From: Allium sativum | Lineage: Eukaryota; Streptophyta; Magnoliopsida; Asparagales; Amaryllidaceae | Length of the DNA stretch: 64,000 nucleotides | Direction: 5' to 3' | Assembly: GCA_030737875.1 (NCBI GenBank) | Contig: CM060926.1 | Location: 160,839,579 to 160,903,578, forward strand | Shown: piece by piece, positions 26,201 through 38,386 of the stretch | How the letters are laid out: each line of letters starts with the position of its first letter | Position numbering within the stretch: the first letter of the stretch is position 1 | The notes under the pieces: generated by a model | Databases searched by the model: none | What the model was told of the DNA's origin: nothing | What the model saw: only the letters and a program-made list of their open reading frames with translations | Translations under genes and position numbers: made by a program

Positions 26201-27158
26201 AATAATTTCGTCCTCGAAATTGCTAAGTAGAAAGAACGCTAAATCCCTTTTATATTTTCCCAAAATAATTAATTTTAAAACTCGAATTTATTTCCAAACT
26301 AGCCCAATTGGTTTTAAAACCAATTTATTTCAAATTAAAGAATTTCCCAAAAATCTTCAAAAAATTTCTAACACCTTAAATTTTGGAAAAATTTCGGCAG
26401 AGTCTCCCCTGCACGGAGGACATCTGCAATATCGCAGGTTCAAGAAATATATATACCTTGACTCATGGTCGGAAAATTCAAAATTCAAACCCAAATCCCA
26501 AACAAATACCAAAATTTCATATTTGCATAGGCGTACCTTTTGGCAAGCGTTATTATGCGATGAACGATAATTTATTCGAGCTTGCTCAATTATTGTTCAA
26601 CTCTGGATTCGATTAATTCCAGAATTTCTCCTCTGAACTGATATAAGCTGAACTGGCTCGTCTGCACCTGTTCTTAACTCAAACCAGTTCATTAGTTCAC
26701 AAAACTATAGCAGTAAGGTTCAAACATCCATATCCTACATATCATCCATACCACACACAATTTAATCCACCCGGGATTTATAACCAAGCTATAACAATCC
26801 ATTTATCTCTTATAATTATCTATTCAAATTTATTTAACTGGATTGATTTATTCGAATGATTTATTTCATATTGGTTTTAAACAAATTGATTCATGTTCAA
26901 GTTCATTCATCGAGCACACCATCCAAACATATCACACACATTAACATCAACAAATCAAAACAATTTGCCCATACAATAATAATCATTACTTTTATTATAT
27001 CATAAAATAAGTTGGACAAAAATAATTTCAAAAATAATTTTAAAATCAAATTTACAAATACACGCTCTCGATTATATATACACAACTCAATCTAGGGTAT
27101 TGCTAACCCCATCTCTATTGAGTCACACCACAGAGCCAAGGTTATCTCTAAACCAATA
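26201..27158 (-). mobile_element. Internal non-coding region of element C
   Basis: This is about 0.96 kb between PPT and PBS. It begins (minus strand) GGTATCAGAGCTATTGG...ACCTTGGCTCTGTGGTGTGACTC, homologous to the interior of element B, and is about 570 bases shorter. The 116-codon frame at 26220-26570 lies on the wrong strand for the element and matches nothing I recognise. No gag-pol remnant is seen. Confidence 0.75.
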
Positions 27159-27170
27159 GCTCTGATACCA
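27159..27170 (-). promoter_or_regulatory. Primer-binding site, tRNA-Met type (element C)
   Basis: GCTCTGATACCA on the plus strand is TGGTATCAGAGC on the minus strand, one base from the LTR end. Confidence 0.85.
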
Positions 27171-27171
27171 C

Positions 27172-30100
27172 TGTAGCGACCCAGCTGATTTTGACCCCGA
27201 AAATCGACATAAATACCCTGTCGACTATTCAAGCATCGAAAACACTGGATTGTCATAAGAAAGAAATTAGAGGGTGAGAATAGAAAGAAAGAAATATTAG
27301 AATAGAAGAAAGGAGAAGAACACCACATCAGAATCTCATAGCGAAACGAATAAAATATAATATCAAATATCTTTATTCAAAAGAACTATATATACATACC
27401 AATCATCAGAGTTCAACATACAACTGCACAGCGGAAAAATACTTTATATAACTAGCGATGGAGCCTCCTGCTTCCAGCACCTGAACTCCTAGCAAATCTA
27501 ACCAAGAAATACACACGGTCTGACCCGAGCACATTTGATTTAAAACAAAATACACCGGGTCAGTCTGGAATACAATCAGTGATAAATCCACAGCACAAAC
27601 AATTTGTTAACTTTGGGAAAATCCTTTCTGAAATAAAGGATAATAGTAAGACCAGTCCACACATAAACACGGACGGTTTTTTACCTTACTATAACCCAAA
27701 TCATTTCTTGAAAACCATACTTGTTTTGATATTATCATAATGTCTAAATACAAGTAATTAACAATCTACTGGAACGCTTGCATCTCACGCTCCACATATA
27801 TAGTACACAAACCAAAACCGCGGGCGCTTATTGGATATTGGATTCCAACCTTGACAAGGTACGGGACCACCTTCCGAACGTGTATCTCTAGAGGCGAATA
27901 CACTGGGTTCAAAAGAATGTCTTGCAACCCGGCCCTCACATGACCGACCACTCATTTCTCTTGAGTGTATCGAATGTATATCACCGACGGTTGGGATCAG
28001 CAACCGCCTCCCGAATAGGGACAGCATCGAATATAGATTAAAGAAGCAAATGGAATTTCTCTAGATAGGTGATCATACATCCTAATGGGAGCGACCCACA
28101 TAGCCATGCTGCCTGCCCGATTTTTGTCATTTCCCGGTTATTGAGGCTTGCGGTCTGAACACATTTGGTCATCATACACTTTGAATGCCACATCGTCAGA
28201 TCCGCCAGATCACACTTAATTGACGTCCACCAAAATTACTCTAGTTATTTGGCTACAGAATAACCATTTCTCCACCATCAACTGTGGTACGTTTGGAGAA
28301 ATCAACGCATGTAATTTCTTTTGGAAATACTCTGTCAGACATCCGTCCATACAAGTCATCCAGGGACAGGATGAACCTAAAGTACTCTCCTACTGCATCT
28401 CATATAGGAATCACCCCATGGATCAGTAGCGAGAAATCCTTGCAACCTGTAGATTCCAACCACGACAGAACCCCAGCTTATCTCTGGTTGCGATCCAGGG
28501 ATTTTTAGCGGTCCTTCCGTTTATGAAAATCCACAGTCTTCAATGCTCCACCACGATCATCTTCGATATCTTCACGTATTTGTTGGTCGGAATGGTTTTC
28601 GAATATAAATTAGATTCCGGTCTTTCCATACCAACAATCATATTGGTCAACTTTGATAGTCGGTTATTTAACTATCAAATAACAATAGTGTGAATAACAT
28701 CAGTTTGCTGATTCAACACTTGGCACTACTCGGCCTATTTAAAATGTATATACTTAAATGTTATAAACAAGATTCCTCTGATTAACTCTGACTGATTTAC
28801 TTTGATTAATTAACTATAACTTGACTTACTCGACTTATCTGACTCAACCGGACTAACTTGACTTGACTACTCCTATCGATTAACTAGTACTCAACTTAAC
28901 TCCATTCGCTTGACTCTAGATCGCAGCGATCACAATGGTTACGCCTGATTCCCTCAGGAAACATCCGACCGCCGTAGGCTATCTGTAGCCCTGCGAATTA
29001 CGCTAGCATTCATACGTAATGGAAACTTTTCCTAAATAACCATGTTTGTCTAACTCTATTTCAAATACTATCTTCGATCAACTCTAATTGAATAACAAAT
29101 GTTCAATATAATTTGAATTCAATATTCATATTTTCTTTGAAACTAAGATTGTAATATTATTTAATTTCCCAAAACCTGGCATTAGGGTTCGATATTCCTC
29201 GTATAGGGTAAACCCAATCTCAGCACTTCCACTCACTCCAAACTAATACCATTACTTTATAATAGTGAAGCCAATCAAGTTGGGGTATTTTGGTTACCTC
29301 TCAGACCTTGATCGGCGACGTTCTTAACTCAGAATAATATTAGTTCAACCACTAACATCAAAATCCCATTTCCCTTTTTGGTTTCAAATTTGGTTTCAAA
29401 ACCGTTCCTTATATTTGAAATCCTTGTCCAAAAATCCCTTTACTTAATTCCTTGAATTAAGTAAATAATTTCTAACCATAACCTTTACTCAAACATTATT
29501 CACTTATTTCATCTTTCACAAACATCTCTTTTCAACTGAGTCCACCTTTACCCAATTTAACCATTTGGGAAAAATCTTGTTTAAACTCTATGTTCACTTA
29601 CGAACTGCATTTACCAATTTTGTTTGAAAAATTTGATTATACACCCCCTTCCAATTCTTATTTGCCTTCTTTGACCAAACCTTAACTCCAACTAATCACT
29701 TTTCCATTGAATGCTAATTAAATGCCATTTGCTTTAATTATTATTAAATAAAATAATAATTAACTTTAATATTAACCATACTAAAATAGTTAACTTTGAT
29801 CTAGAATAATTATCACCTTTTAAAACCGATTAAATGATGACTTTCTCCATTCACTAGCAAAATTTGATTTTTTTTTCCTTTTGATTTTAGTTAATCGGAG
29901 ATTAACTAACACTTCAAACCCTTCGTCAAGTTTAACGAATATTCAGATAATTTAAATCAATTTAATTCATTTTAATTTCAACCAAAAACATTTGATTTTA
30001 TCAACAGTACATATCAGTTAGCAGTTAACTGATTTACATTTGTCATTTCCCCTTTAAATTAATTGAATAACTTAATTAGTTTAAAAATCACTATTTAATT

Positions 30101-32697
30101 GTTTAAAAACAATTACTTCATTTTCCAACCCGTGGGGTAAATCCTTGGGTTTCCTCTGTTTTTAAAACTGGTAAAATCCATTTAAATAAATCCTTTAAAC
30201 CTTGATTAATATATATATTTATAAATTTCCACTTAAATTCCTTATATAATTTAATTTAAACTTTAAATCCAGTTATAAAATAATTTATAACTTTAAACTA
30301 CGTCAATTCCACCGAACGATCAACTGACGTCAGAAACAACACAATTTAGACCATTCACTGCCAATTACCCAATCAACACTATCAGTTGATTTTAAACATA
30401 ACATAGGTGAATATCTATTCAACCATCACATTTAAACAGGGTTTGGTGTAAATCAGGTTGAACAATTAATATATATATATATATGCACAACAACAAAATA
30501 CAGTTTAATTGATGAATCCGGTCGGAACCCTCCAACCTGCCCTTCTCTGCATCACAGATATTAGTCGGATAAAAATATACAAATTAAATAGATAAATAAA
30601 TGCAACCAATTAGACAATAACAACCAATTTGCATCCATCGCATCCAATCAACCAATTCATGCTGTTAACTGTAAAATATAATTTACTGTGAATGTACCCC
30701 ATCACAGGATTCCAGAAGGTGTGAGAATTAACTCACCAGAGTTTATTTCGGTCGACGGTTGACGCATTTGTTCCTTTTAATCTTGAACGAATGTTCAAAA
30801 TTAGCTGAATTTTCAACGGCGTCAGATTAATGTCTAGTCAGCGCCATCACCTAGGCCTCGTCCCTACGATCCCAACGGATCCAGTTTCATTAAATTTCGT
30901 TAACGTATGAACGAGTTATGGTGTTTTAAAGTTTGAATATACAATTTTATACTAACAAAATTATATTAATTAAATAAATATTTTAATTACCTTAAAGACT
31001 CTGCTACGTCATCATCGTATGGAACAAAAATGCGTTTTCCATCTTTACGGTTTCTCTTCCCCGATCGTTCTCCAACGTGAAATACTCAACACTAGAAACC
31101 ACGACCCCTTTACCTCAACCCAGTGCCGCCATCCGACACCTGGGGCCTACCAAAACCTCGCTAGAGCCACCGCCACACCTCAGCGCCCCCTCGACCGAAG
31201 CACCACCACCCAGAACAGCCTCATCCGCTTGAAAATCGAGTTCGACGGAGATGGCTATGACCTGAGCATTCTTCGACCATACGACGCCGGTGCAAAAAGA
31301 AAACCGGATCTCCCCTCTACAAAAGCCCCAAGGTCCCGGCCTCCCAAATCAACCCAAACTCCTCCATTCTGACCAAAAACGAAAATGGAATTCGCTGGTT
31401 TTAAGCCAATTCCTTCCACCACAGGTGTCCATTCACCCCCAACTTTTCTGAGCAGGTAGATACGTCCCCAATCTACTACTTTTGCTTTGGAACCCCCCAC
31501 GAATTCTTCACGGATTGAGAGAATTAATTGATTTTGTAAACGAGGACTTTTGTGTAAAATTTCTGAAGAAAATGAGGCTTGGCTGAATTTTTCTGATCCT
31601 CTTGGGTTTATATAGTTGTGAAATAATATAATTTAAGTCGATGTGACGAGCTATGTTGACTAACACTTTTTATTTCTTACCTATCGCTATTTTGAACGTC
31701 ATTTATTCACTGCTGTGCTCACATACCAACCCCGTTCGAGACGCGACTGGACGGCATAGTATATTTTGACGATACGGTCCTAATGAAACTTGTTTCATCG
31801 AATTCCGAGTTCGTTTGCTCGAATGGCCCTCGTTCACGTTCAAATGGTCGTTTTGATTTGCATTTTATTTTGCCACACTCACAAATTAACCCCGATTGAC
31901 ACGCCACTTGAAATATTGCAATAATTTACTGTTGCGGTCCCAACAAAATTTGTTTCGTCGAAAACTGAGGTCGTTTGAAAAATGGCCCTTTTATAACTGG
32001 CCAATTCAAAGAAAATAAACCAATTTTAAAATACCTCAATATAATATTAAAAAAATATTGAAATTGGCCATACACGACCAGAATATCGTATACTACCACA
32101 ATAAAATACCCCGGGTTGAATTCCAAGCCAAAACGATATTTAAAATATTTAAAAACCCTCTATTCTATATAAACATAGCGCTATATATATATAAAGGAAA
32201 TTCCATAGCGTTTTTTTTCAAAATTTGATTTGGACATAAAATAAAATCTACACGATGAAAATAGAATTTTTCTCTTCCATTGGAAAGATATCGTCAAACC
32301 GGTCCCGACGTTTCTTGTTTCGAGGAAATCCGACTTATTTTGAACCCGGTACGACCAATTGAAGTTCAAAACGCCAAAACGCGAACTACCGCAACAGCTC
32401 GTTATTTAATTAAATTATAAACCATATCGCTCGACCGTCGTTAAATAAACGAAATCGTCACTATATCTCCAATATAACCCATAATTGACCACTTTAAACT
32501 GCCCTGTCACAATATATGGCAAATTTTATATTTTACCAAATATTCTGGAGATTAAAATATTATTTTATTATTTATTTAAATAATATATTCCAAATAAAAT
32601 CGTTAAATTCGATTATTCAAATTCAAACCAATATTTTAAATAATTAAAAATAATTAAAATAATCCAAATAAATAGACAGAAAATACGGGTCGTTACA
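27172..32697 (-). repeat. Element C, 5' LTR (5526 bp)
   Basis: It runs TGTAGCGACCC...GGGTCGTTACA on the plus strand and is homologous throughout to 20449-26185. It lacks the segment matching about 24562-24757, which is flanked by CGACGCTGG/CGACACCGG direct repeats in the other copy. U3 modules lie at about 31950 and 31790 and the TATA box at 31607-31616. Confidence 0.88.
31607..31616 (-). promoter_or_regulatory. TATA box in C 5' LTR
   Basis: This is ACTATATAAACC on the minus strand, in the LTR that would drive transcription of element C. No start site is demonstrated. Confidence 0.6.
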
Positions 32698-32702
32698 TCT
32701 AT

Positions 32703-32990
32703 CCTCCGCCATTCAACTTTGTTGTCCTTCCCATCCAATCCATTCCACTAGTTGAAATTCCTCCCCCTCAATCTCCAAAACAGCTACAGTGGATGGATGA
32801 TTAGGATTGGCCTCAATATCTTTCTCCAATCTTCGTTCGCCGAAGTGCCAGACCCAACAACCCCAACACATTTGGTAGCTTTTTAACCCCTGTTGTTTTT
32901 TCATCATCTAATCAACGTTTAAATAAACGAATTGTGGGCTGTATGGGTGTGAGTTTGTGTGACACACATTATGGTGCCATGCATGCATTA
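32703..32990 (+). pseudogene. LINE segment 3a: ORF1 C-terminal end
   Basis: Continuing the frame of segment 2 after removal of element C gives a Pro-rich tail (VVLPIQSIPLVEIPPPQSPK), an in-frame TGA near 32800, a basic motif FVRRSARPNNPNTFGSF, and a stop near 32990. A C-terminal Pro-rich stretch followed by a short basic RRS motif is usual for plant LINE ORF1. It ends about 30 bases before ORF2. Confidence 0.6.
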
Positions 32991-33016
32991 GAATAGGAGC
33001 GTATCAATAAGCATCA

Positions 33017-33559
33017 ATGAAATTAGTCACGTGGAACGTACTTGGTTTGGGTGACCACTCAAAATGCCATGCAATTAACCTTGTTTTATCCCCGCTTAAC
33101 ACAGACATTTTAATGCTTCAGGAATAAAAATTAGTTGATCCTACCAATTATCACTTCAGACTTATTGGTGGATCCTTCTTAACTGGAAGGATCTACGTTA
33201 ATGGCATTGAATCAAGGGGAGGTCTTATGACATTATGGAATGAATCTGTTTGGTCCCTGCATCAATCTTTCTCAAACCAATCTGCCTTGCTTGTTGCCCT
33301 TAAACACATTGCTTTGAACACTATCTATTCTTTTCAAATATTTATGGTCCTCAAAACACCTAGGAGAGAATAAATCTTTGGGAGCATTATAAACATCTTG
33401 CAAACTAATTTAATGGTCCATGGGTCATTGGTGGAGACTTTAACACCACAAGAGAAGTTTTTGAAAGAAACACTGGCAATATATCATCAGATTTTGAAGC
33501 TTTCAATGCATTCATCTTTGATTGTGGTTTAATTGACCCCCCAATTAGCAACCGCTCAT
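33017..33559 (+). pseudogene. LINE segment 3b: ORF2 AP-endonuclease domain, N-terminal part
   Basis: ORF2 starts at the ATG at 33017. The endonuclease motifs are KLVTWNVLGLG (catalytic Asn), ILMLQE (catalytic Glu), SRGGLMTLWN and, after a frameshift near 33355, IYGPQNT, PWVIGGDFNTTRE (catalytic Asp/Asn) and DCGLIDPPISNRS. In-frame stops include a TAA just after ILMLQE. This domain nicks target DNA to start target-primed reverse transcription. The chromovirus is inserted between SNRS and the FTWSS motif at 43955. Confidence 0.78.
33555..33559. repeat. Target-site duplication of the chromovirus, left
   Basis: CTCAT is repeated exactly at 43950-43954. Confidence 0.93.
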
Positions 33560-36272
33560 TGTAACACCCCACCTCCGCCAGTGCCACTCTTGCAAGCACA
33601 CTAGCTTTGGAGGGGCGTTAAACGAGGTAAACATGCATGCAGATATCACAAGACAGAACATATAAGTAAAACAGAGTAAATAAAGCAGCGGATAAAACTA
33701 CTATTTCAAAACCATAGTCAAGTTACATCAAAGTATTGTCATTATTTTCCAACTACTACAAGTCTAGAAAACATAAACTGAAAACTGGAAATAACATAAA
33801 GTAACTATCCCCAAAGTAGAATAAAGCCATAGCATGCTCAAGTCCAAGCCATACATGAGCTATCCAGAAAAGCGGCTAAAGATCCAAGCTAGGTACCAGT
33901 GTTCCCACCCTGTAAACCTGGGGGGGGGGGGGGGGACGGAAGAAAAGAGGCGAAAGAAAATGGGTCAGTCAAAAGACTGCTAAGTCCTATCTACTATTAG
34001 TATAAAAACTAATAAAGTTAACTGAACATGTAAAACAGAGATGAGATGTAGGGTGATAACTGGCATGGTGAAAAGTTAACAAGATAGATCAAGTGTGGCA
34101 TCACATATACAAGGTTAGGTTGCACCAGGTGTGTACTAGTATTCCAATCCATGTCAAGTATAAACAAGAAGTGATCCCTTGGCCCATGTTTGGCCCAACA
34201 TCATGAGATGACCTAAATCAAGGTTCAACTACACGGTCTAGTCGATCTGCTCCCTATAAGCCTAACTCGTCGTGTATCGGTGTCATACGGCTTAATCATG
34301 GAATGTAGTTAACTGTGCAAGGTCCACCCTAGGGTGTATCCAGCCCTAAGGTGTAAACCACAGACACAAATCAAGAACGCACAGTCTAAACCTACTGGTG
34401 TCCATGTTCAACTCCGGACTTAATGTGCACGACCATGGTCCTCCTGAACAACCGGTGCACCATTCAGCCGTCTCTTTTGGTCTCTTACAATCAGTCCAGT
34501 AATCGTGCCCCACCCTAGCCTAGTCCAGGGTATCCAGATACTCCCAAGTGGGTTACTGCTGAAAAGGACCACGTAACTAGGATTTCAAGCGGGTTAAGTG
34601 TGGTTAACCCTATCCTAACCATGTATTGAGTTGGTCAAGTGTATCCAATCAGTTCATGACTTAACCCTATCAATACATCGTGTTTAATTGGTTAAGTATT
34701 CAAGTAGTCCATAACTTAACCCTACCAACCCATCGTGTTTAATTCGTTAAGTGTTCAAGTGGTCCGTGACTTAACCCTACCATGTGGCATTAATTAACTT
34801 AATGCACCCCAACCTCTCACATTAGGTTTTGTTGTGGTTACTAGTTAAGCCGGGCGGGTCCGGGTAGCTTTACACCACAACCTAGTCTAACCTCGGGTTT
34901 CAAGTGCGATGTGACCAACTACTCACATTAGGTCCTATTGTTTGTAGCCACTAGTTAAGCCGGTCGGTTACGGGTAGATTTATGCTACAAACTCAACCCA
35001 ACCGCGAGTTGGCCACTTTCATGTTTTCTACATGTCATGTCCACGTTCATGTTTCAAACATAATCACATGTCATATTTCAAGTCATGTTTCATGTCATTT
35101 AAGTTTACCCATAACGTAACCCCATCGCACGTAAGTTCGCATCAACGCAAATAGATCAAAAAGGGGGAACATAAGAATATGACAAGGTGGGCATAAGATG
35201 GCAAGGTCTATCACAAGTTAAACATGGTGATATTTGAGGCAAAAGGGGTTCATCATACTAGCATATGGCCTCAACATGTATGATAGCATAAAAGGTGACT
35301 TGGCCTCAAACATATCAAATAGCATAAGGGTGCTTTGGCCTCAAGCATGCATAATAGCATAAGGGTGATTTGGCCACAAGCATGCATAATAGCATATAGG
35401 CTCAATATCATCATATGCATGTTAAGAAACATGAGGGGTTAAGGTTGGTTAACATGCATAAGCCATAATCCATTTCATAGCATTTTTCCCAAAGGTCAAC
35501 ATGAACGGTACTAGGTTCATGATAGGTCCACAATCATAGATCAAGAGAGGCATGACTAGATCTATGCATACAATGATAGGTTCAAGGCAAATATTGCACT
35601 TAGGTCCAATTCCAATCTACATATGTATGGCATTGAACTTAGCAAATAGGGTGATACACTTGTGATTAGCATATAGGTTCATAACATCATATGCAAGTTA
35701 ACATCAAGGTTTTAAGATGGTTCTATGTTGCATTTATGTATAACTACCAAGTTCTATGTTGCATTATGCATAACCAACAAATAAAGCTCATAGCTTTCTA
35801 CCCAAAAATCAAGGTAAATGATACTAGGTTCATGATAGTGCCACAATCATAGATCAAAAGAGTCATACATGGATCTATGCATACAAATATAGCCCAAAAG
35901 TCACATTTCAACTTGCTACATGATCATATTAACTTCATAGTTTAAATCTAAGAGTAGAATAGGGCTTACAAATTGTGGCTATGAGAACTAGAACACAATA
36001 GAACAAGATAGAGACGTTGTAGAAGCTCTAGGGACCCTCAAATCAAACAAAGCTCCAAGTTGTCTTGTTGGAGAAGAAGCAAATCCCTTGATTTGGTGAA
36101 GAAAGCTAACTCTACTCTCTTGGTTTGATGTAGAAGGATTGCACTTTGGCCTTGAATCTAGTTTTGGAAGCTCAAGATCATATGAATGAAGATGGAGGCC
36201 ATGATCAAGAGGAATTTTGGCAGCACATAGTTACTAGATTGATTTATGTGAGTTTAGGGTAGGTCTAGGGGT

Positions 36273-36282
36273 GTTTTTATAG
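36273..36282 (-). promoter_or_regulatory. TATA box in chromovirus 3' LTR
   Basis: The minus strand reads CTCCTATAAAAACACCCC. The 5' LTR, which drives the element, has the identical box at 43511-43520. Confidence 0.65.
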
Positions 36283-36474
36283 GAGTAGAGACAAGTTTAG
36301 GCCATAGGATTAACCCTAGTTTAGATCTAAACCATCAAAAATCGTCACAGGCCAGCAGAACATACCAGAGAACCAAAACAGGTGCACCAGGCCAGCCAGG
36401 GTCAAGCCAGAAAGCTGTGCAGGTTTCTGGCTCGACACGGGCACACTTCCCAAGTGCGCCAGTGTATTTTTGTG

Positions 36475-36499
36475 CTGGCGCACTTCACAAGTGCGCCAG
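36475..36499. repeat. Perfect 11-bp inverted repeat upstream of TATA (3' LTR)
   Basis: CTGGCGCACTT and AAGTGCGCCAG are separated by CAC. A second, nearby copy of the same palindrome at 36440-36461 is imperfect because of one substitution. Confidence 0.8.
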
Positions 36500-36710
36500 T
36501 GCATTCTGGCTGGTTTTCGGTTTTTCTGCCTAACTTCGTTCGTCCATATCTTCTTCATACGGACACTGATTTTCGAAAACTCGGACTCTATTTCGCGTAT
36601 TTTTCCGAGACGAACGCAATGGAGCAGCCCGTTTCCCTTGATTCAGATTTCCAAATTTAATTCTGCCTTGATTTATGTTATAACATTTTATAAAAATTCG
36701 GGTTGTTACA

Positions 36711-36723
36711 TTCTCCCCTCCTT
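36711..36723 (-). promoter_or_regulatory. Polypurine tract (chromovirus)
   Basis: The minus strand reads AAGGAGGGGAGAA directly before TGTAACAACCC, preceded by TTTCGGGGACGAAATCC. Confidence 0.88.
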
Positions 36724-37285
36724 AAAGGATTTCGTCCCCGAAATCTCCAAGTTAGGAAGAACGTATCCTACCATCCATCATCCATCTACTCAAAACATCA
36801 TCCACAAGTAATCATTGTCCTTAAAAGATTCTAAATGCTATATGATCATACGCAAAGGTGTGTGTATATGTACTTATCTAATGCGAAAATCAGGCGGTTA
36901 CTGATTCAGTAAACCTCCTTAATGCAAAGTATGTTAGTGAAATGAGTCCATATGTATGCAAATTCCTAACATAATTCATAATATCTATATGAGTGCACAT
37001 AACATTCATCCATATGCAACATCCACGTGATAGCATAACAAGTTTCAGCCATGAATAAGTATAAGCACTCATGCATATGCAATATGAAAGTGTGTGAGCC
37101 AATCTTAGTGCCTAATGAGTATCATGCATCCACGAGTATCCACTTGCAAACACTTGCAACCACTGGAAAACATCAAGCATAACATGTTTCAAATACATGT
37201 TTCATACAAAGGGTTTCTACCTAAGGTTCTCATGACAAGGTTAACGAGATAACAAGATAAACATGGATAGCAAAGGAAAGATATG
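36724..37285 (-). other. Chromovirus 3' untranslated interior
   Basis: About 560 bases separate the chromodomain stop from the PPT. I see no coding sequence. The only notable motif is the pre-PPT inverted repeat GATTTCG-TCCC-CGAAATC at 36729-36746. Confidence 0.6.
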
Positions 37286-38386
37286 CTAACTAGGAAAAGA
37301 GATTGAGAATGTACCCTCAAAAAGGAATGGATAAAGCCCACGCATCTTCTCCTCGGTTTCCCAAGTTGCATCTTCATCGGCTTCACTCCACTGAACCTTT
37401 ACTAACTTGACTTCTCGATTCCTCAGTTTCTTGATCTCCGTTCCCAAGATACGAATCGGAGCTCGCCTCAAGGTTGCCTCTTTCTCTACCTCCATGTCTT
37501 CAAGAATACTTGGTTCAACCACTTCGGCGGATCTGTGCAAACACTTCCGGAGATGCGAGACATGAAAGACGTTATGCACTCCGGCCAGCTTCTCGGGCAA
37601 TTCCACTCTATAAGCCATTTGCCCAATCTTCTCGATGATAGGGAAGGGTCCAACGAACCTTGGTGCTAGCTTTCCAACTGCTCCAAAACGAACCACATTT
37701 CGCAAAGGAGAAACCTTCACAAAGACCATATCTCCAACTTCAAACTCTAAGTCTGTCCTTCGCTTGTCTGCATAGGATTTCTGTCTGTCTTGGGCCGTTT
37801 TCATTCGCCTTCGAATCAACTCAACTTTCTCGGATGTGTCCCTTATCATGTCGGGCCCAAGTATAAGCTTATCCATCGTCTCCCACCAACATGTTGGTGA
37901 CTTGCACGGTCTCCCATACAAAGCTTCGAATGGTGCCATCCCTATGCTTGCTTGGTAGCTGTTATTATAAGCAAAATCCACTAGAGGAAGATGATCTTCC
38001 CAAGTACCACCAAAGTCAAGAATGCATAGCCTCAATAGATCTTCTAGTACCCTATTCACCCTTTCGGTCTGGCCATCCGTCTATGGGTGATAGGCCGTAC
38101 TTAGATTCAATCGCGTACCCATCGCTTCTTGCAAACTATTCCAGAACTGGCTAGTGAATATTGGGTCACGATCGCTAACTATGCTAGAAGGAACTCCATG
38201 CAATCGCACTATCTCTCGAAGATAAACAGATGTTAGACCTGATGCGGTCCTCTTGTTCTTTACTGGAATGAAATGGGTGCTCTTCATGAGTATATCAACT
38301 ATGACCCATATCCCATAAAGCCCAATAGTTTGGTCAACTTGACGGACATCTTTATCCCAACTATATATCACAAACAGGCGAGTCAT
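37286..38386 (-). pseudogene. Integrase core and chromodomain (chromovirus pol 3' part)
   Basis: Integrase inserts the element cDNA into chromosomes. The first catalytic Asp is in [14 protein letters not shown], the second in [13 protein letters not shown], and the Glu follows a nonsense codon (TAG for the usual Gln) in YHP-stop-TDGQTERVN at about 38078. After it come NSYQASIGMAPFEALYGRPC, a GPY/F-type module (KLAPRFVGPFPI, VFHVSHLRKC) and a C-terminal chromodomain-like stretch (TEIKKLRNREVKLVKVQW, then ATWETEEKMR) that in chromoviruses directs integration to particular chromatin. The N-terminal HHCC zinc-binding part and the tether to RT are absent: the frame begins abruptly at 38386. One nonsense codon splits an otherwise long open frame. 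Confidence 0.85.

Larger units (their letters stand above)
20449..32697 (-). mobile_element. Element C: complete non-coding giant-LTR retrotransposon
   Basis: The 12,249-bp element is bounded by perfect 5-base TSDs and lies inside the ORF1 of the LINE. The two LTRs are 5737 and 5526 bp and the interior is 986 bp, so about 92% of the element is LTR. The PBS next to the right LTR and the PPT next to the left LTR place it on the minus strand. No retroviral protein motif appears anywhere in it. It belongs to the same family as element B. The LTRs differ by a few percent in the blocks I compared by eye and by one deletion of about 196 bp, so it inserted earlier than the chromovirus at 33560. Confidence 0.9.
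33560..36710 (-). repeat. Chromovirus 3' LTR (3151 bp)
   Basis: On the plus strand it runs from TGTAACACCCC to GGGTTGTTACA. It contains a 16-base G run at 33920-33935, the duplicated GGGCGGGTCCGGG module (34812-35010), many GGTTAAGT motifs, the TATA box and a palindrome upstream of it. No gene. Confidence 0.92.
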
